From positions 1 through 64,000 of the forward strand of contig NZ_CALUAE010000023.1 of the NCBI RefSeq assembly GCF_943913955.1: 64,000 bases of DNA, read 5' to 3'. Shown here piece after piece: positions 56,511 through 64,000 of the stretch. A program made the position numbers and the translations under genes. Within the stretch, counting starts at the first letter, position 1; every line of letters starts with the position of its first letter. The notes beneath the pieces were generated by a model. That model had not been told where the DNA came from, did no database searches, and saw only the letters and a list, made by a program, of their open reading frames with translations. This DNA comes from Mycolicibacterium bacteremicum (lineage in GTDB: Bacteria; Actinomycetota; Actinomycetes; Mycobacteriales; Mycobacteriaceae).

Positions 56511-58102
56511 CGGGTGCGCCATCGGTCCTGGCGCAGGCGCTCACCGCGTCGATGACCTCGACCGACCGCGCGTTGGCCGTCCTGGACACCGAGACCGGCA
56601 CCTGGAACCATCATCCGTGGGGTGAGATCCATGCCAGGGCCGAGAACGTGGCCGCGCACATCTGCGATAGCGGAGCAAACACCATCGGCCTGGTCGGCGA
56701 CCCGACCGCCGAGTTCATCTCGGCCGTCCCGGGGGCGTTCCTGGCCGGCGCCGGGGTCTCGATCCTGCCCGGCCCGGTCCGCGGTGCCGACCCCAAGCGC
56801 TGGGCCCGCGCCACCCTGGACCGGTTCGCCGCCATCGGGGTGCGCACGGTGTTCAGCCTTGGCACGCATCTGCACGAACTGAGCGCGGCCGACAGCCATC
56901 TCGCCGTGCACGATGTCAGCCGAATCGCGCACCCGCAGCGCTCCCACACGCATACCGGGACGGTCGGGGCGGGCGATGTCGCCGTGCTGCAGGGCACCGC
57001 CGGGTCCACCGGCACCCCGCGCACCGCGCAGCTGTCCCCCGAGGCGGTGCTGGCCAATATCGGCGCCCTCGTGTCCCGGGTCGAGGTCACCGACGCCGAC
57101 TGCGGGCATTCCTGGCTGCCGCTCTATCACGATATGGGACTGTCCTTCGTGCTGACGATGGCGCTCTCGGGTGCCGAGCTGTGGCAGGCGCCGACGACGG
57201 CGTTCTCCGCGCAGCCGTTCGGTTGGCTCAAGTGGATCACCGAGAGCCGGGCGACGCTGACGGCCGCGCCGAACATGGCCTACAACATCGTGGGCAAGTA
57301 CTCGAGTCTGGTCAGCGATGTCGACTTCGGCACACTGCGGTTCGCACTCAACGGCGGTGAGCCCGTCGACTGCGACGGCAGCCGGCTCTTCGCCCGGGAG
57401 ATGGCCCGCTTCGGCCTGGACCCCGGCGCACTGGCACCGTCCTACGGGCTGGCCGAATCCAATTGCGCGGTGGCGGTTCCCACGCCGGGCAGCGGTTTGC
57501 GGGTCGACGAGATCCAGGTGGTCACCGACGACGGCGGCTACGTGCGCAAGCACGCCGTGCTGGGCCACGCCATCGACGGGATGCAGATGCGCATCGTCGG
57601 CAACGACCGCTTCTCCGGCGGGGTGTCCGACCGCGAGGTCGGCGAGGTCGAGATCCGCGGCACCTCGATGATGCGCGGCTATCTCGGTGAAGCCGCCGTC
57701 GACCCCCAAACCTGGTTCCCCACCGGGGATATCGGCTATCTGCTGGACGGCGGCCTGGTGATCTGCGGGCGCGCCAAGGAGATCATCACCGTCGCCGGGC
57801 GCAACATCTTCCCGACCGAGATCGAGAAGGTCGCCGCCCAGGTCGACGGTGTGCGCGCCGGCGCCGTCGTCGCCGTCGGTACCGACGGCCCCACCACCCG
57901 CCCCGGTCTGGTGATCACCGCCGAATTCAAGGGTGCCGACGAGCCCGCCGCCCGAACGGCCATGGTGGCGCTGATCGCCTCCGAATGTGGCGTGGTGCCC
58001 GCCGATGTCGTGTTCGTCCGGCCCGGTTCGCTGCCGCGGACCTCCTCGGGCAAGCTGCGCCGCCTCGAAGTCAAACGCAACCTGGAGGGCGCCGGGCAAT
58101 GA
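56507..58102 (+). CDS. mbtM: fatty acyl-AMP ligase of mycobactin tail synthesis
   Basis: The 531-residue adenylate-forming enzyme shows LQGTAGSTGTPRTAQLS as the P-loop, WLPLYHDMGLSF as seen in fatty acyl-AMP ligases, LAPSYGLAESNCAVA, GRAKEIITVAGRNIFPTEIE and the final lysine in RTSSGKLRR. It would activate a long-chain fatty acid as acyl-AMP and load it on MbtL. The gene order mbtL-mbtM-mbtN with 4-base overlaps at both junctions is that of Rv1344-Rv1346. It is iron-regulated through the box upstream of mbtL. Confidence 0.93.
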   Translation: MTGAPSVLAQALTASMTSTDRALAVLDTETGTWNHHPWGEIHARAENVAAHICDSGANTIGLVGDPTAEFISAVPGAFLAGAGVSILPGPVRGADPKRWARATLDRFAAIGVRTVFSLGTHLHELSAADSHLAVHDVSRIAHPQRSHTHTGTVGAGDVAVLQGTAGSTGTPRTAQLSPEAVLANIGALVSRVEVTDADCGHSWLPLYHDMGLSFVLTMALSGAELWQAPTTAFSAQPFGWLKWITESRATLTAAPNMAYNIVGKYSSLVSDVDFGTLRFALNGGEPVDCDGSRLFAREMARFGLDPGALAPSYGLAESNCAVAVPTPGSGLRVDEIQVVTDDGGYVRKHAVLGHAIDGMQMRIVGNDRFSGGVSDREVGEVEIRGTSMMRGYLGEAAVDPQTWFPTGDIGYLLDGGLVICGRAKEIITVAGRNIFPTEIEKVAAQVDGVRAGAVVAVGTDGPTTRPGLVITAEFKGADEPAARTAMVALIASECGVVPADVVFVRPGSLPRTSSGKLRRLEVKRNLEGAGQ

Positions 58103-59280
58103 CAGTGCTCAACGACTCGCCGGCCACCACCTCGCTGCAGGAGTTCGAGGACCTGCTCGACCGGGTCTTCGACGACCGGGTGCGGGACTGGACCGCCGAG
58201 GCCGAACGGACCGGCACGTTCCCCCGTCAGCTCATCGAATACCTGGGCCGCGAAGGCGTTTTCAGCGCCAAATGGGGTGACGCCCAGCAGCCCGATGTGG
58301 CCAAGGTGATCGCCCTGGCGTTGCGGCTGGGCAGGCTCGGCTCCGCCGGTATCGCGGTCGGGGTCAGCCTGCACGACTCGGCGATCGCACTGCTGCGCCG
58401 GTTCGGGCGCTCCGACCACCTGCGCGACATCTGCGAACAGGCCATCCGCGGTGAGACCGTGCTGTGCGTCGGCGCGTCCGAGGAGTCCGGCGGATCGGAC
58501 CTGCAGATCGTCGGCACCACCGTGCGGTCGGTGCGCGACGGCCTCGCGGTCACCGGGGTCAAGAAGTTCGTATCACTCTCGCCCATCGCCGATTACGTGA
58601 TGGCCGTCGCCCGCAACGTCGACAACGACCCCACCAGCAGGCACGGCAACGTCGTCGTCGTCGCGGTGCCGTTGCACGATCCGGGAGTGCAGGTACGCAC
58701 GCCCTACAACAAGGTGGGCGCGGGCCCGTTGGACACCGCGGCCGTGCACATCGACACCTGGGTGCCGGCCGACGCGCTGGTCGCCCGCGCCGGCACCGGG
58801 CTGGCCGCGATCTCCTGGGGGCTGGCCCACGAGCGGATGTCGGTGGCCGGCCAGATCGCCGGCAGCTGCCAGCGGGTACTCGGGATCACGTTGGCGCGCA
58901 TGATGAGTCGCAGCCAGTTCGGGCACACCCTCTACGAACACCAGGCGCTGCGGATGCGGATGGCCGACCTGCAGGCCCGGGTGGATCTGCTGCGGCACGC
59001 GCTGACCGGTATCGCCGCCGGCGGCAAGCTCGACCTGCGCACCGCGGCCGCGATGAAGGTGTGCGCGGCCCGCCTCGGCGAGGAGGTGGTCTCGGAGTGC
59101 ATGCACATCTTCGGCGGCACCGGATATCTGGTCGACGAGACCCCGCTGGGTCAGTGGTGGCGCGACATGAAGCTCGCCCGCGTCGGCGGCGGTACCGACG
59201 AGGTGCTGTGGGAACTGGTCGCGGCCGCCATGAAACCCGATTACGACGGGTACGCCGCGATGATGGGCGCCACGCCCTGA
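58099..59280 (+). CDS. mbtN: acyl-ACP dehydrogenase of mycobactin tail synthesis
   Basis: The 393-residue protein is an acyl-CoA dehydrogenase homologue: VLCVGASEESGGSDLQ, AISWGLAHERMSVAGQIAG, FGHTLYEHQALRMRMADLQ and HIFGGTGYLVDETPLGQWWRDMK. MbtN introduces the alpha-beta double bond of the mycobactin acyl chain on MbtL. The ATG at 58099 overlaps the mbtM stop (ATGA). The open frame upstream to 57985 is out of step with this start signal and overlaps mbtM. It ends at a convergent junction with mbtK that holds an inverted repeat. Confidence 0.92.
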   Translation: MTVLNDSPATTSLQEFEDLLDRVFDDRVRDWTAEAERTGTFPRQLIEYLGREGVFSAKWGDAQQPDVAKVIALALRLGRLGSAGIAVGVSLHDSAIALLRRFGRSDHLRDICEQAIRGETVLCVGASEESGGSDLQIVGTTVRSVRDGLAVTGVKKFVSLSPIADYVMAVARNVDNDPTSRHGNVVVVAVPLHDPGVQVRTPYNKVGAGPLDTAAVHIDTWVPADALVARAGTGLAAISWGLAHERMSVAGQIAGSCQRVLGITLARMMSRSQFGHTLYEHQALRMRMADLQARVDLLRHALTGIAAGGKLDLRTAAAMKVCAARLGEEVVSECMHIFGGTGYLVDETPLGQWWRDMKLARVGGGTDEVLWELVAAAMKPDYDGYAAMMGATP

Positions 59281-59304
59281 CGCGGGCGGGGCACCTCCCC
59301 CTCG

Positions 59305-59362
59305 CGAGCAGACGCCGATACCCCCGAAGTCGGCACCTTTAAGGGGTACACGCGCGTGCTCG
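59305..59362. repeat. imperfect inverted repeat between mbtN and mbtK
   Basis: CGAGCAGACGC (59305-59315) pairs with GCGCGTGCTCG (59352-59362), with an inner TACCCC/GGGGTA pair. It sits between convergent genes and is probably a bidirectional transcript end. A similar GCGAGCAGACGC sequence is, as far as I recall, repeated in mycobacterial genomes. Confidence 0.5.
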
Positions 59363-59366
59363 GTGA

Positions 59367-59996
59367 CTAACGCAGGGCCGGAATGTCTTCGGGCGTACGC
59401 GGAAACACGTACAGCGCCATCTTGCGGTTCGCCATCTGGTGCTCACCCAGGAACGTGCAGCCCACGTATTCGACGAGTCGCCGCGCCCCGGTGTTGCGGT
59501 GATCCGGGTCGAACATCACCCGTCGGCACTGTGGTTCCCGTTCGAAGATATCGGCCATCAGCTTGGGCAACATCAGCGGCGCGATACCACGGTTGACCAG
59601 TCGGGTGTCGGCGATCGCCGCGTGCACGCCGAGGTCATACGGATCCGCCTCGTACCGGGTGGCGATGGAATCCTTTGCCGCCCTGTACACCTCGACGTAG
59701 CCGATGTCCTCACCCTTGCGGCTGGTGAGGAACGGCCGGGAGAACGTCCCGGCCAGTTGGGCTTTGAGGTACAGCCGCCAGCGCTCCGGCGGCCACGCGT
59801 ACTCCCAGGCCTCGGCCAGGTGCGGCAGATTCATCCACTCCGAGATCAGCTCGGCGTCGGTGTCGGGATCGACGAGGCGCACGTCGTACGGATCTTTCAC
59901 GGTGGGCGTGCACGGCGGGCCGACCAGACGCACCTCATCGGGGAGGTCGGTCAGCTCGCGCGGCAGGATCGGCAGCGGCTCGTCAGTCTCGATCAT
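59367..59996 (-). CDS. mbtK: lysine N6-acyltransferase of mycobactin synthesis
   Basis: The 209-residue GNAT-fold protein of the IucB/RhbD siderophore acyltransferase family aligns end to end with M. tuberculosis MbtK (about 210 residues): SEWMNLPHLAEAWEYAWPPERW, ADPYDLGVHAAIADTRLVNRG and FDPDHRNTGARRLVEYVGCTFLGEH (as adjoining stretches). It moves the lipid chain from MbtL to the N6-hydroxylysine side chain. Frame upstream to 60065 is open, but the ATG at 59996 gives the family length. A weak IdeR-like box precedes it. Whether it could also acylate a hydroxyornithine of the exochelin-type peptide is untested. Confidence 0.92.
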   Translation of the reverse strand: MIETDEPLPILPRELTDLPDEVRLVGPPCTPTVKDPYDVRLVDPDTDAELISEWMNLPHLAEAWEYAWPPERWRLYLKAQLAGTFSRPFLTSRKGEDIGYVEVYRAAKDSIATRYEADPYDLGVHAAIADTRLVNRGIAPLMLPKLMADIFEREPQCRRVMFDPDHRNTGARRLVEYVGCTFLGEHQMANRKMALYVFPRTPEDIPALR

Positions 59997-59999
59997 TTG

Positions 60000-60018
60000 A
60001 CTGCGAAGCCTACCCAAC
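60000..60018 (-). promoter_or_regulatory. weak IdeR-like box upstream of mbtK
   Basis: The minus strand has TAGGCT in register, but only about 10 of 19 consensus positions match. It ends 3 bases before the mbtK ATG. The M. tuberculosis orthologue is iron-regulated, which supports the call more than the sequence does. Confidence 0.35.
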
Positions 60019-60086
60019 TGCGTGATCTTGGAGTCGCCTACATACCTGCCCGTGCCCGGTCCCACCCATGATGCGATCGTAGGGAC

Positions 60087-60278
60087 ATGACCCGCGATCA
60101 GGTCGAGGAATTACGAAGGTGGACCGACGCCGGCGCGCACTGGCAGGTGGTGGCCCGCTCCCCCGGCCGGCTGACGATCGCGCTACTGCGTTGCGACGGC
60201 GGTGAGGAGGTCGAGCGGTTCACCTCGGCCGACCCGGCTCTGCTGGCTTACGTCGGATCCCGGGAGGGTTCGGCTTAG
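60087..60278 (+). CDS. small conserved hypothetical protein
   Basis: The 63-residue protein MTRDQVEELRRWTDAGAHW... has no signal peptide or membrane helix. It contains a repeated beta-like pattern (WQVVARSPGRLTIALLRCDGGEEVERF) and looks like a small cytoplasmic protein of unknown function. The ATG follows TAGGGA. It is 9 bases upstream of the patatin-like gene and probably co-transcribed with it. Confidence 0.7.
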   Translation: MTRDQVEELRRWTDAGAHWQVVARSPGRLTIALLRCDGGEEVERFTSADPALLAYVGSREGSA

Positions 60279-60287
60279 AGTCACGTC

Positions 60288-61958
60288 GTGCAGATACCGT
60301 TCCTCGACCGGCGCGCCCCGCGTCCCGCGCCCGTCGAAGACGCCCAGGCGGATTCCGCCGAGGAGCTGGAGAACGTCGAGGCGCTCACCGCCGATCTGCC
60401 CACCGCCGATCCGGCGCTGGCCCTGCAGAAGATGGAGAACCGGCTGGTCCGGCTGCACCTGGGGATGGCCGATGTGCTCAGCGACGATCAGCTGCGCCGA
60501 CTGCGCTACCTGCTGAACTTCGCCAAGCTCTCCGATTTCGAGCCCGGTGCGGCCGGGCCGGGCGGCACCCGCGGGCGCGGTGATGTCGCGGTCGGGCCGG
60601 AACTGACGAATTGGCGCGCCCGGGTGGGTAACACGCTGCACGGTCCGCTGCGCGAGGAACGGGACCCGCTGACCGCGCTGCGCGACGCCCGCCACATTCT
60701 CGACGCCCTGTCCTACGAGCAGGACGAGCAGCGCCGCACACTCGCCGAGCGGCACGCCGACCGGTTCTCGATGGACGAGCTGGACGCCGAGGTCGGCCAC
60801 AAGAAGCTGGTCACCGTCCTCGGTGGCGGCGGCGGTGCCGGGTTCGTCTACATCGGCGGCATGCAGCGGCTGCTGGAGGCCGGGCAGGTGCCGGACTACA
60901 TGATCGGCTCGTCGATCGGGTCGGTCATCGGGGCGGTGATGGCCCGCTCACTGCCCGTGCCGATCGAGGAGTACGTGGCCTGGGCGAAGACGGTGTCCTA
61001 CCGCGCCATCCTCGGTCCCGAGGAGCTGCGCCGTCGGCACGGGTTGACCGGGATGTTCTCGCTGCGCTTCGACGAGTTCGCCCACGCGCTGTTCACCCGC
61101 GAGGACGGCGAGCAGATGCGGATGTCGGATCTCGGCATCCCGTACGAGGCGGTGATCGCCGGGGTGCGCAGGCAGCCGTTCGCCGCACTGCCCGCGAAGT
61201 TCCGCCATCAGGAGCTCGCGGTGCTGCGGCTGCGCACGCTGCCGTTCCTGCCGATCGGGATGGGGCCGGAGGTGGCCGCCCGGATGTGGCAGGCCGCGGC
61301 GTTCATCGACTCCCGGGTGGTCAAGGCCATCGTGGTGGGCGGTGACGACCTGACCCGGGATTTCAATGTCGTTGATGCGGCATCCTTCTCGTCGGCCATT
61401 CCCGGTGTGCTGCACCATGAGACCCGCGATCCGCGGATGGTGCCGATCCTCGACGAGATACTGGCCACCCATGATGTCGGCGCCATCGTCGACGGCGGGA
61501 CCGCCAGCAACGTCCCGGTGGAGTTGGCCTGGAAGCGCATCCGTGACGGCCGGCTCGGCACCCGCAACGCGTGCTATCTGGCCTTCGACTGTTTTCACCC
61601 GCAGTGGGATCCGCGGCATCTGTGGCTGGCGCCCATCGCGCAGGCCATCCAGTTGCAGATGGTGCGCAACCTGCCCTATTCCGATCACGTCGTGCGGTTC
61701 GCGCCGACGCTGTCCCCGGTGAACCTGGCGCCCTCGACCGGCTCGATCGACCGGGCCTGCGGCTGGGGCTATCAGCGGGTGGACAAGGCAATCCCGGTGA
61801 CATCGGCTCTGCTGCAGCCGGTCTGGTGGGAAGATCGGGTGCCGACAGCCGGCAGCCGGGCCGCCCGCGACAAGGCCACCCCGATGAGCACCGTGTTGTC
61901 GGAGGCGCAGCGCCCGCGCAACCGGTTCGAGCGGTGGCGCGACCGCTACATCACCTGA
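60288..61958 (+). CDS. patatin-like phospholipase/lipase
   Basis: The 556-residue protein has a ~170-residue N-terminal helical extension, then a patatin domain with the oxyanion loop GGGGGAGF, the nucleophile elbow IGSSIGS (Ser near residue 205) and the catalytic Asp in DGGTASNVP near residue 402. It should be an acyl hydrolase acting on lipids. No signal peptide is visible. It starts at GTG 60288. The neighbouring small gene upstream may form an operon with it. A role in lipid turnover is inferred from the family only. Confidence 0.85.
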   Translation: MQIPFLDRRAPRPAPVEDAQADSAEELENVEALTADLPTADPALALQKMENRLVRLHLGMADVLSDDQLRRLRYLLNFAKLSDFEPGAAGPGGTRGRGDVAVGPELTNWRARVGNTLHGPLREERDPLTALRDARHILDALSYEQDEQRRTLAERHADRFSMDELDAEVGHKKLVTVLGGGGGAGFVYIGGMQRLLEAGQVPDYMIGSSIGSVIGAVMARSLPVPIEEYVAWAKTVSYRAILGPEELRRRHGLTGMFSLRFDEFAHALFTREDGEQMRMSDLGIPYEAVIAGVRRQPFAALPAKFRHQELAVLRLRTLPFLPIGMGPEVAARMWQAAAFIDSRVVKAIVVGGDDLTRDFNVVDAASFSSAIPGVLHHETRDPRMVPILDEILATHDVGAIVDGGTASNVPVELAWKRIRDGRLGTRNACYLAFDCFHPQWDPRHLWLAPIAQAIQLQMVRNLPYSDHVVRFAPTLSPVNLAPSTGSIDRACGWGYQRVDKAIPVTSALLQPVWWEDRVPTAGSRAARDKATPMSTVLSEAQRPRNRFERWRDRYIT

Positions 61959-61965
61959 TGTTCAG

Positions 61966-62361
61966 CTAAAGGTCGCTGGCGTCGTCGGGAACGTCGACGG
62001 CGTACTCGGCGAGCACCTCGATGGGGACGATGTTGAGCGTGCGTTCGTGGGTGCACGCCATCACCACCGGAGCGGCGTAGCCGTCCTGGTAGGCGCGCAG
62101 CCAGTTCACCGCCGTCACACACCAGCGGTCACCGGGCACCAGCCCCGGGAAGCGGTACTGCGGCATCGGGGTGCTCAGGTCGTTGGCGATGGAGCGCTGG
62201 TGTTCCAGGAATTCGGCGGTCACCACGGCGCAGATAGTGTGCATGCCTGCATCTTCCGGGCCGGTCGAGCAGCAGCCGTCGCGGTAGAAGCCGGTGACCG
62301 GATCGCTGCCGCACGGTTCCAGCGGGCCGCCCAGCACATTCAGTTCGGGGTGTTCGGGCAT
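61966..62361 (-). CDS. DUF2237 protein
   Basis: The 131-residue protein NVLGGPLEPCGSDPVTGFYRDGCCSTG...HTICAVVTAEFLEHQRS matches the DUF2237 family. Several conserved cysteines (C17, C30, C31 and the one in HTICAVV) suggest a metal or redox site. The function is unknown. It is convergent with the patatin-like gene (7 bases between stops) and lies 22 bases downstream of nothing but its own short promoter gap, with the beta-helix gene ending just upstream on the same strand. Confidence 0.85.
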   Translation of the reverse strand: MPEHPELNVLGGPLEPCGSDPVTGFYRDGCCSTGPEDAGMHTICAVVTAEFLEHQRSIANDLSTPMPQYRFPGLVPGDRWCVTAVNWLRAYQDGYAAPVVMACTHERTLNIVPIEVLAEYAVDVPDDASDL

Positions 62362-62383
62362 GACCCCATCATGCTCGCCGGGC

Positions 62384-64000
62384 TCACAGCGTGGTGACCG
62401 CCACCCCGTTGACGGTCACACCGATCAGTTGATACAGCCACGCCGCGGCGTTGGTGTAGGCGGTCGCGATCGCATTCGAACGCTGTAGTGCCAGGTTGCG
62501 GAAGGTGATGCCGCCGACGGTGGCCCCGTTCTCGGTGATCATGGCCAGGATTCGCCCGGCGCTGGACGGGGTGGCGCTGATGGTCAGGCCTTCGATCGTC
62601 ACGTTGCGCACGCTGGTGCCCGCGTTGCCCGCGTAGACCAGCACCGCACCGTGCACGACGGTGGCACTGGTGTTCGCGTTCGTGATGGTGCCGCCCAGGA
62701 TGCGTACCCCGTCCACCGAGCGGGTGTCATAGCTCCATTCGGTGGCGATGTAGACACCGGCGGAGTCGGTATCGCGCACCGTGATGTTGTTGTAGGTGAT
62801 GTTGGTGCCGCCGACGACGCTGACACCACGCCCCCAGGTGGTGCCGTTGACGGTCGGATTGTTGATGACGATATCGCGGCTGACGCCGCCGGTATCGGGC
62901 ACGTAGGACACCACCGCGATGCCGTCGTCACCGGTCCACTCGGTATAGGGATTGTTGACCACGCCGTTGTGCGAGCCGTTGGTCATGTGGATGCCGTCGG
63001 CCCGGGAGCGGATCACCCGGACGTCGTTGAGCTCGAAATAGCCTGCGTGGTCCAGGTATATCCCGGCGCCGGCCGATCCGTTGATCGTCACATCGGTGAC
63101 GGTGACGTGGTCGGCCATGATCACCAGCTTGTGGTGCTGGGGCGCGTAGTAGCGCGGACCGGTCAGCGCGGCGCCGAGCGTGATGTCGCGCAGGGTCACC
63201 CCGTCGGCCAGGATCTGCACCGAGGAGGTGTTGTCGTTGGTCGCGTACAGCGTGGCACCGTTGCCGTTGATGGTCACTCCGGGCACCCGGATCGTGAGAA
63301 CCCCGGAGTGCCGGTAGATCTGCGGGGCCAGGGTGAGGGTGTCACCGGGTTTGAGCGCGTCGAACATGCCCTGTAGCAGTCCGGTGCTGTCGCCGGGCAC
63401 GGTGGTGGTGCTGGGCTCGATGGTCACCGTGACCGCCACGGTGGCGGTGCCGGTCCGGCCGTCGTTGGCGGCGACGGTGAAGGTGACGGTGTCGGCGCCG
63501 GGTGTCTGCGCTGCCGCATCGCGGGCGGCCTGGGTGGGTGTGAAGGTGTATCCGCCTTGGGCATTGATGAGCAGCGTGCCGTTACTCGGGGCCTTGGTGA
63601 CGGTGTAGGTCAGCGGGTCGCCGTCGGGGTCGGTGAAGTTGAGCTGCCCGTTGACGATCCCGGTCGCCGGGTTGGGCGCGCCGACGGTCGGGACGCCGGC
63701 GGTGGGTGCGGTGTTGCCGCGGGTCAGGCTCAGCGTGCGCAGCGAGTTGTCCACCATGTCGGTGATGTGGATCTGGCTGCCGTCCGGGCTCAGCGCCAGT
63801 CGGTGCGAACCGTTTTCGGGCGAGCCGTCGACGGTCACGGTGCGCAACACGGCGCGGGTGGCGGTGTCGATGACCGAGACGGTGTCGCGGCCGTTGGCGA
63901 CGTAGAGCAGGCTGCCGTCCGGGCTGAGCGCGATGCCCTGCGGTTGGCTGCCGACGGTGATGGTGCCGACCACCGACCGCGTGCCGGTGTCGACGACCGA
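62384..64000 (-). CDS. beta-propeller / right-handed beta-helix surface protein (5' end outside window)
   Basis: The frame is open to the window edge, so the N-terminus is missing. The visible ~538 residues begin with YVTN-type beta-propeller repeats (QGIALSPDGSLLYVANGRDTVSVIDTAT, HRLALSPDGSQIHITD, as adjoining stretches). A cadherin/Big-like domain follows (LNFTDPDGDPLTYTVTKAPSNGT), then a parallel right-handed beta-helix of the pectate-lyase-like kind (GVTINGNGATLYATND, GIYLDHAGYFELNDVRVIRSRADGIHM). It is likely an exported protein that binds or cuts polysaccharide; no catalytic set can be assigned. It is the first large repeat-rich protein in an otherwise enzymatic region. Confidence 0.8.
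   Translation of the reverse strand, partial: SVVDTGTRSVVGTITVGSQPQGIALSPDGSLLYVANGRDTVSVIDTATRAVLRTVTVDGSPENGSHRLALSPDGSQIHITDMVDNSLRTLSLTRGNTAPTAGVPTVGAPNPATGIVNGQLNFTDPDGDPLTYTVTKAPSNGTLLINAQGGYTFTPTQAARDAAAQTPGADTVTFTVAANDGRTGTATVAVTVTIEPSTTTVPGDSTGLLQGMFDALKPGDTLTLAPQIYRHSGVLTIRVPGVTINGNGATLYATNDNTSSVQILADGVTLRDITLGAALTGPRYYAPQHHKLVIMADHVTVTDVTINGSAGAGIYLDHAGYFELNDVRVIRSRADGIHMTNGSHNGVVNNPYTEWTGDDGIAVVSYVPDTGGVSRDIVINNPTVNGTTWGRGVSVVGGTNITYNNITVRDTDSAGVYIATEWSYDTRSVDGVRILGGTITNANTSATVVHGAVLVYAGNAGTSVRNVTIEGLTISATPSSAGRILAMITENGATVGGITFRNLALQRSNAIATAYTNAAAWLYQLIGVTVNGVAVTTL

Overview
This is high-GC actinobacterial DNA. A mycobacterium, most likely a rapidly growing Mycolicibacterium-type species, is suggested by MmpS/MmpL, the mbtKLMN lipid-tail genes of mycobactin, a DUF732 protein, F420-type (LLM) oxidoreductases, MpaB-family proteins, IdeR-like boxes and frequent ATGA/GTGA gene overlaps. 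An exochelin-type siderophore also fits fast growers. The species cannot be fixed from the sequence alone.

Left flank (1-5.3 kb): the end of an acyl-CoA dehydrogenase, an FprB-like ferredoxin/NADP reductase, a divergent TetR regulator with palindromic candidate operators, a CoA-ligase-like enzyme and a DUF2127 membrane protein.

Siderophore core (5.4-35.6 kb): one 22.5 kb gene encodes a six-module NRPS of 7,495 residues, A-T-E / C-A-T / C-A-T-E / C-A-T-E / C-A-T / C-A-T-TE. Specificity codes read by hand give formyl-hydroxy-Orn(D), beta-Ala, hydroxy-Orn(D), Thr(D-allo), hydroxy-Orn(L), then one unassigned residue. The first five match the exochelin MS peptide. Upstream in the same operon are an MbtH protein and two half ABC transporters with complementary intact and degenerate ATP sites. 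Divergent or nearby are an N5-hydroxyornithine formyltransferase, an ornithine N5-hydroxylase, a dedicated aspartate decarboxylase (beta-alanine supply) and a siderophore-binding lipoprotein. IdeR-like boxes sit in both divergent promoters. The two condensation domains expected to build hydroxamate bonds (modules 3 and 5) both carry HF instead of HH in the HHxxxDG motif, while the three amide-forming ones keep HH.

Middle (35.6-48.3 kb): an MpaB-like DUF2236 protein, a TetR regulator, an overlapping MmpS-MmpL-DUF732-DUF5078 operon with a divergent TetR, a five-gene overlapping operon (LLM oxidoreductase, sulfotransferase, DUF1214, VOC, type-B carboxylesterase), and tRNA-Ala(GGC).

Right part (48.4-64 kb): MFS transporter, phosphoglucomutase, hemerythrin-like protein, SARP/BTAD-type ATPase regulator, two CrcB fluoride-channel genes, then mbtL-mbtM-mbtN and convergent mbtK (acyl tail of mycobactin) with IdeR-like boxes. 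A small unknown protein, a patatin-like lipase, a DUF2237 protein and the end of a beta-propeller/right-handed beta-helix protein follow. No stretch over 300 bases lacks a gene. I saw no insertion sequence, prophage or CRISPR array.
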